Positions 33,105 through 35,584 of a stretch of 35,584 nucleotides of DNA are shown piece after piece; within the stretch, counting starts at the first letter, position 1, and each line of letters starts with the position of its first letter. Under the pieces are notes generated by a model, which saw only the letters and a list, made by a program, of their open reading frames with translations, did not search any database and had not been told where the DNA came from. Source of the stretch: Halolactibacillus alkaliphilus. GTDB taxonomy: Bacteria > Bacillota > Bacilli > Bacillales > Amphibacillaceae. The stretch covers positions 1 to 35,584 of the forward strand of contig NZ_FOWN01000030.1 in NCBI RefSeq assembly GCF_900115465.1, read 5' to 3'. The translations under genes were made by a program, and so were the position numbers.

Positions 33105-34352
33105 ATGAAAAACGATTTATTACAACGCTTTATCTCTTATGTGAAAATTGACACGCAGTCAGATGAGCACTCAGACGCGTGCCCATCTACAGATAAACAG
33201 TGGGTATTGCTTAAACAATTAAAACAAGAGCTTATAGACATCGGTATGTCTGAGGTGACACTCGATGATAACGGCTATCTATTTGCTACGTTAAAAGGAA
33301 ATACAACAGCAAACGTTCCAACTGTAGGATTTTTAGCACATGTTGATACAGCTACGGACTTTACGGGGGAAAATGTGCAACCTCAAGTTATAACTGACTA
33401 TGATGGGAAAAATATTGTGTTAAATAAACAAAAGCGTATCGTCATGGAAACGTCTCACTACCCTCAATTAAAAAATTATCTCGGTCATACGCTCATTACA
33501 ACCGATGGAACGACACTACTTGGTGCAGACAATAAAGCTGGTGTCGCAGAAATTATCACGGCGATGGATTATTTAATTAAACACCCTGACGTCATACATG
33601 GCGACATACGTGTAGCGTTCACCCCAGACGAAGAAATTGGACGCGGTCCTCACAAATTTGATGTATCTGCCTTTCATGCTGATTTTGCTTACACGATTGA
33701 TGGTGGACCCATTGGGGAACTGCAATATGAAAGTTTTAATGCCGCTTATGCTAAAGTACGATTCCAGGGAAACAATGTCCATCCTGGTACAGCTAAAAAC
33801 AAGATGGTTCATGCTACTAAAATGGCGATGGCTTTTCATGACCGCTTACCAAAAGCCGAGGCAGCGGAATTCACGGAGGGCTATGAGGGGTTTTTCCACT
33901 TATTATCAATGACAGGCGATGTCGAAACTGCCGAACTGTATTACATTATTCGTGATCATGATACAGTCTTATTTGAACAGCGTAAAGAGCGTCTTATGCA
34001 TATGGTAAGTGACTTCAAGCAAAAATATGGTGATCATGCCATCAACATCGATATGGGTGATCAATATTATAATATGAAAAATAAAATTGCCGAGAAGATA
34101 GCCATTGTTGATGTTGCCAAAGAAGCCATGACCGCTTTAAATATCCAACCCATCATCGAGCCGATACGCGGCGGTACCGATGGTTCTCAGCTTTCTTACA
34201 TGGGACTTCCAACACCTAATATTTTCACTGGAGGAGAGAATTTCCATGGTAAATTCGAGTTTGCCTCACTCAACGATATGACAAAAGCTGTCCAGACGAT
34301 TTGTAAGATAGCAGAAACAGTTGTCGCTTATCACCAATCAGGAAAATTATGA
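33105..34352 (+). CDS. pepT: Peptidase T (tripeptide aminopeptidase)
   Basis: 415-aa M20-family zinc aminopeptidase acting on tripeptides in the cytoplasm. Zn ligands and catalytic residues are visible: LAHVDTATD (His79, Asp81), [10 protein letters not shown] near 142-151, and PDEEIGRG near 178-185 (catalytic Glu pair). C-terminal [19 protein letters not shown] is intact. The ATG at 33105 has TAGGAGG 10 nt upstream; a longer start at 33063 has none. An extended -10 (TGC-TACACT, 33064-33072) is a possible promoter. It overlaps the next gene by 4 nt (ATGA). Confidence 0.95.
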   Translation: MKNDLLQRFISYVKIDTQSDEHSDACPSTDKQWVLLKQLKQELIDIGMSEVTLDDNGYLFATLKGNTTANVPTVGFLAHVDTATDFTGENVQPQVITDYDGKNIVLNKQKRIVMETSHYPQLKNYLGHTLITTDGTTLLGADNKAGVAEIITAMDYLIKHPDVIHGDIRVAFTPDEEIGRGPHKFDVSAFHADFAYTIDGGPIGELQYESFNAAYAKVRFQGNNVHPGTAKNKMVHATKMAMAFHDRLPKAEAAEFTEGYEGFFHLLSMTGDVETAELYYIIRDHDTVLFEQRKERLMHMVSDFKQKYGDHAINIDMGDQYYNMKNKIAEKIAIVDVAKEAMTALNIQPIIEPIRGGTDGSQLSYMGLPTPNIFTGGENFHGKFEFASLNDMTKAVQTICKIAETVVAYHQSGKL

Positions 34353-35020
34353 CCCAGCAAGTTCTCTCATTTTTAAAGAGGAATCGTGCACTATGTTTAA
34401 TTGTATTGAGTTTCTTAACGCTTTTCCTTGCAGGGGCGCTCTTCATTGAACTTGCTGAAGACGTTCTGAAAGGGGAGGGGTTTTATATCGATCAAGTCTT
34501 TGAAGAGATATTTGTTTTATCAGATTCACAAGGATTATACACCTTCTATCGTTGGATAACAGAGCTTGGGTCTTTTTGGTTTTTACTGTTAGCATCGCTG
34601 ATCACCGTAGGTGTATTACGTAAGTTTTATCACCAACGTTTTCTCATCACCATGTTTATTATGACGATGATTGGAACATCGTCACTGACTCTCTTACTCA
34701 AACAATTTTTCGGTCGCGAGCGACCGAATGTGATTGAAGCGCTTGACGGAGTAGGCTATAGTTTCCCTAGTGGACATGCAACGGGCGCAATGGCTTTTTA
34801 CGGTTTTCTTATTTTCTTGGTGGCAATTAGTCACCAGACGCGTTTACTAAAAGTGATACTCACCAGTATTTTTGCGCTGATTATACTCAACATTATGATG
34901 AGTCGTGTGTTTTTACATGTGCATTACTTTACTGACATCATCGCTGGAGCTACACTTAGCTTTGTTTGGCTGGGCATCTCCATTATAAGCATCTCTTGGT
35001 TATGGCAGCGCAAAAAATAA
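34349..35020 (+). CDS. PAP2-family phosphatase (membrane)
   Basis: 223 aa, about six membrane segments. The three phosphatase motifs are in order: KQFFGRERP (118-126), PSGH (140-143) and SR-x5-H-x3-D with Arg186, His192, Asp196. Such enzymes dephosphorylate undecaprenyl diphosphate or phosphatidic/phosphatidylglycerol phosphates at the membrane; substrate not readable. Translationally coupled to pepT by ATGA overlap, no visible functional link. Weak terminator-like hairpin after it. Confidence 0.92.
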   Translation: MTQQVLSFLKRNRALCLIVLSFLTLFLAGALFIELAEDVLKGEGFYIDQVFEEIFVLSDSQGLYTFYRWITELGSFWFLLLASLITVGVLRKFYHQRFLITMFIMTMIGTSSLTLLLKQFFGRERPNVIEALDGVGYSFPSGHATGAMAFYGFLIFLVAISHQTRLLKVILTSIFALIILNIMMSRVFLHVHYFTDIIAGATLSFVWLGISIISISWLWQRKK

Positions 35021-35065
35021 CCGCTAGAGGACCAAGAAGCTTTTTAAGTTTCATTATGCGCATTT

Positions 35066-35108
35066 GCTCGTAAAAAGGCTGACCTAAAAGTACGAGCTTC
35101 TCTAATTT
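35066..35108 (+). terminator. Weak terminator after the PAP2 gene
   Basis: 7-bp stem GCTCGTA/TACGAGC (35066-35072, 35091-35097), 18-nt loop, followed by TTCTCTAATTT. Possible but weak. Confidence 0.4.
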
Positions 35109-35114
35109 ATACCT

Positions 35115-35158
35115 TCAAGCGCCGCACATGACATTAACCTGTCACATGTGGCGCTTGA
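35115..35158. repeat. Long imperfect inverted repeat
   Basis: 19-nt arms (35115-35133, 35140-35158) with 17 pairs (one G-T) and two adjacent mismatches, 6-nt loop. No T run follows on either strand. The arms contain CAAGCGCC/GGCGCTTG. Confidence 0.75.
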
Positions 35159-35240
35159 ACAGTAAGACCATCACAATAGTAAGTAGACAAGCGCTTAACA
35201 AAAGTGATATTGGAGACTTCTTCATGCTTTTGGTGATCAT
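35142..35240 (-). pseudogene. Possible stub of a membrane protein gene beside the IS end
   Basis: 32 codons of open frame on the minus strand, beginning next to the IS200/IS605 right end. The product is a single hydrophobic segment, SPISLLLSACLLTIVMVLLF, followed by KRHM and a stop. No ribosome site precedes it. It looks like a C-terminal membrane tail cut off by element insertion, but it could be chance. Confidence 0.25.
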
Positions 35241-35244
35241 GACT

Positions 35245-35420
35245 GTGAACTACTCCCACCACTTACCACCCTTACGGGTTGCTTGAAGTGGGGGCTTCTT
35301 GGGTAATCGCCACTTTTGATAGCTGACGAAATTGACCAAGCTAACCCTCTTGTTCCAAGAGTTTATATTTTCATTAGGCACTTGCTAATAAGTGAATACC
35401 TTCTTTTTTGATATTGAGTG
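35245..35420 (-). ncRNA. Probable omega RNA (TnpB guide RNA) and right-end hairpin
   Basis: In IS200/IS605 elements the tnpB 3' end and right end encode the omega RNA, whose guide is the sequence just past the right end. Here the right-end hairpin (35255-35294) has a 9-bp stem (CCCCCACTT with AAGTGG-t-GGG) with inner ACCC/GGGT pairing. The host-derived guide would begin AGTCATGATCACCAAAAG (35244 downward). The 5' limit is a guess. Confidence 0.5.
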
Positions 35421-35584
35421 CTGAATTATAATCTCTATCAAGGTTTAATCCACAATCACATCGATAAGTGCGCTCTGATAATTTGATTTCTTTTACAAAA
35501 CCACAGTTAGAGCAAGTTTTTGTAGAGGGGAACCATTTGTCTATTTTGACAAGCTGTTTTCCTTGTTCTTTTAGTTTGTACGCT
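35374..35584 (-). CDS. tnpB: TnpB RNA-guided nuclease, C-terminal part (partial)
   Basis: 70 codons, running off the window. It carries the C-terminal zinc finger (KTCSNCG at about 26 residues into the visible part, then YRCDCG) and the last RuvC motif with catalytic Asp in LDRDYNSALNI. The preceding VKIDKWFPSTKT is also typical. The stop codon is at 35374-35376. TnpB is an RNA-guided DNA endonuclease, ancestral to Cas12, that helps the element persist at its donor site. The Cys pair and Asp shown are intact, so this end is not decayed. Confidence 0.93.
   Translation of the reverse strand, partial: AYKLKEQGKQLVKIDKWFPSTKTCSNCGFVKEIKLSERTYRCDCGLNLDRDYNSALNIKKEGIHLLASA

Larger units (their letters stand above)
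35245..35584 (-). mobile_element. IS200/IS605-family element, right end (cut by window edge)
   Basis: The end of tnpB is followed by a right end typical of the family: GAAGCCCCCACTTCAAG, a hairpin, then GGGAGTAGTTCAC. The element ends at about 35245. The left end, target motif and any tnpA lie outside the window. Confidence 0.85.

Noticed and set aside
33573-33912. Open frames on both strands inside pepT
   Set aside because: pepT has full family motifs here; these frames are shadows.

Overview
The window (35,584 bp, low G+C) reads as chromosome of a Bacillales-type Firmicute. Evidence: strong AGGAGG-type ribosome sites with some GTG/TTG starts, Firmicute-style control sites (GlnR/TnrA box, Fur box, Rex box, CcpA cre sites, TPP riboswitch) and Bacillus-type families (YueI, Ddl, type 2 IPP isomerase, CrtM/CrtN). 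The anaerobic set (PflB/PflA, AdhE, iron alcohol dehydrogenase) beside a C30 carotenoid cluster suggests a facultative, mixed-acid-fermenting, pigmented organism, perhaps a halophilic or alkaliphilic Bacillaceae member. The species is not determined here.

Layout. 1-327: outer end of an ISL3-family insertion sequence with the start of its transposase. 355-1998: ddl preceded by a small DUF4064-type membrane protein gene. 2265-4190: GlnR/TnrA-box-controlled glnK-amtB (nitrogen sensing and ammonium uptake), separated by a 42-nt run of A. 4254-7433: a PfpI/DJ-1 gene and the thiamine salvage operon thiD-thiM-thiE under a TPP riboswitch with an intrinsic terminator. 7435-11180: signal peptidase I, a Fur-controlled flavodoxin, proC, an Ohr peroxidase and a ZIP metal transporter.

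11409-19437 is a fermentation block: pflB-pflA on the minus strand, a divergent iron alcohol dehydrogenase on the plus strand, and an unknown 78-residue gene followed by adhE. The last two lie behind an almost perfect Rex box, two cre-like sites and a perfect 26-bp palindrome. 19492-25219 holds an orphan ABC ATPase, yueI, a PLP aminotransferase and a TrpXYZ-like ABC importer whose lipoprotein gene is followed by an internal terminator.

25236-32922 is the most interesting block. A C30 carotenoid cluster (a CrtN-like oxidoreductase, then crtN-crtM-fni and two more genes) is transcribed away from a gene for a CarH/LitR-type regulator: a MerR helix-turn-helix fused to a cobalamin-binding photoreceptor module with the W-x9-EH and E-x-H-x-x-G signatures. 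The shared intergenic region carries TGTATA repeats with 11-bp phasing, as expected of a CarH-type operator. This predicts light- and B12-dependent pigment production. 33105-35020 is pepT overlapping a PAP2 phosphatase gene.

The right end (35245-35584) is the right end of an IS200/IS605-family element: the tnpB C-terminus, a right-end hairpin and a probable omega RNA. It abuts a short stub that may be the remains of an interrupted membrane protein gene. No rRNA, tRNA, CRISPR array, prophage or plasmid origin was seen.
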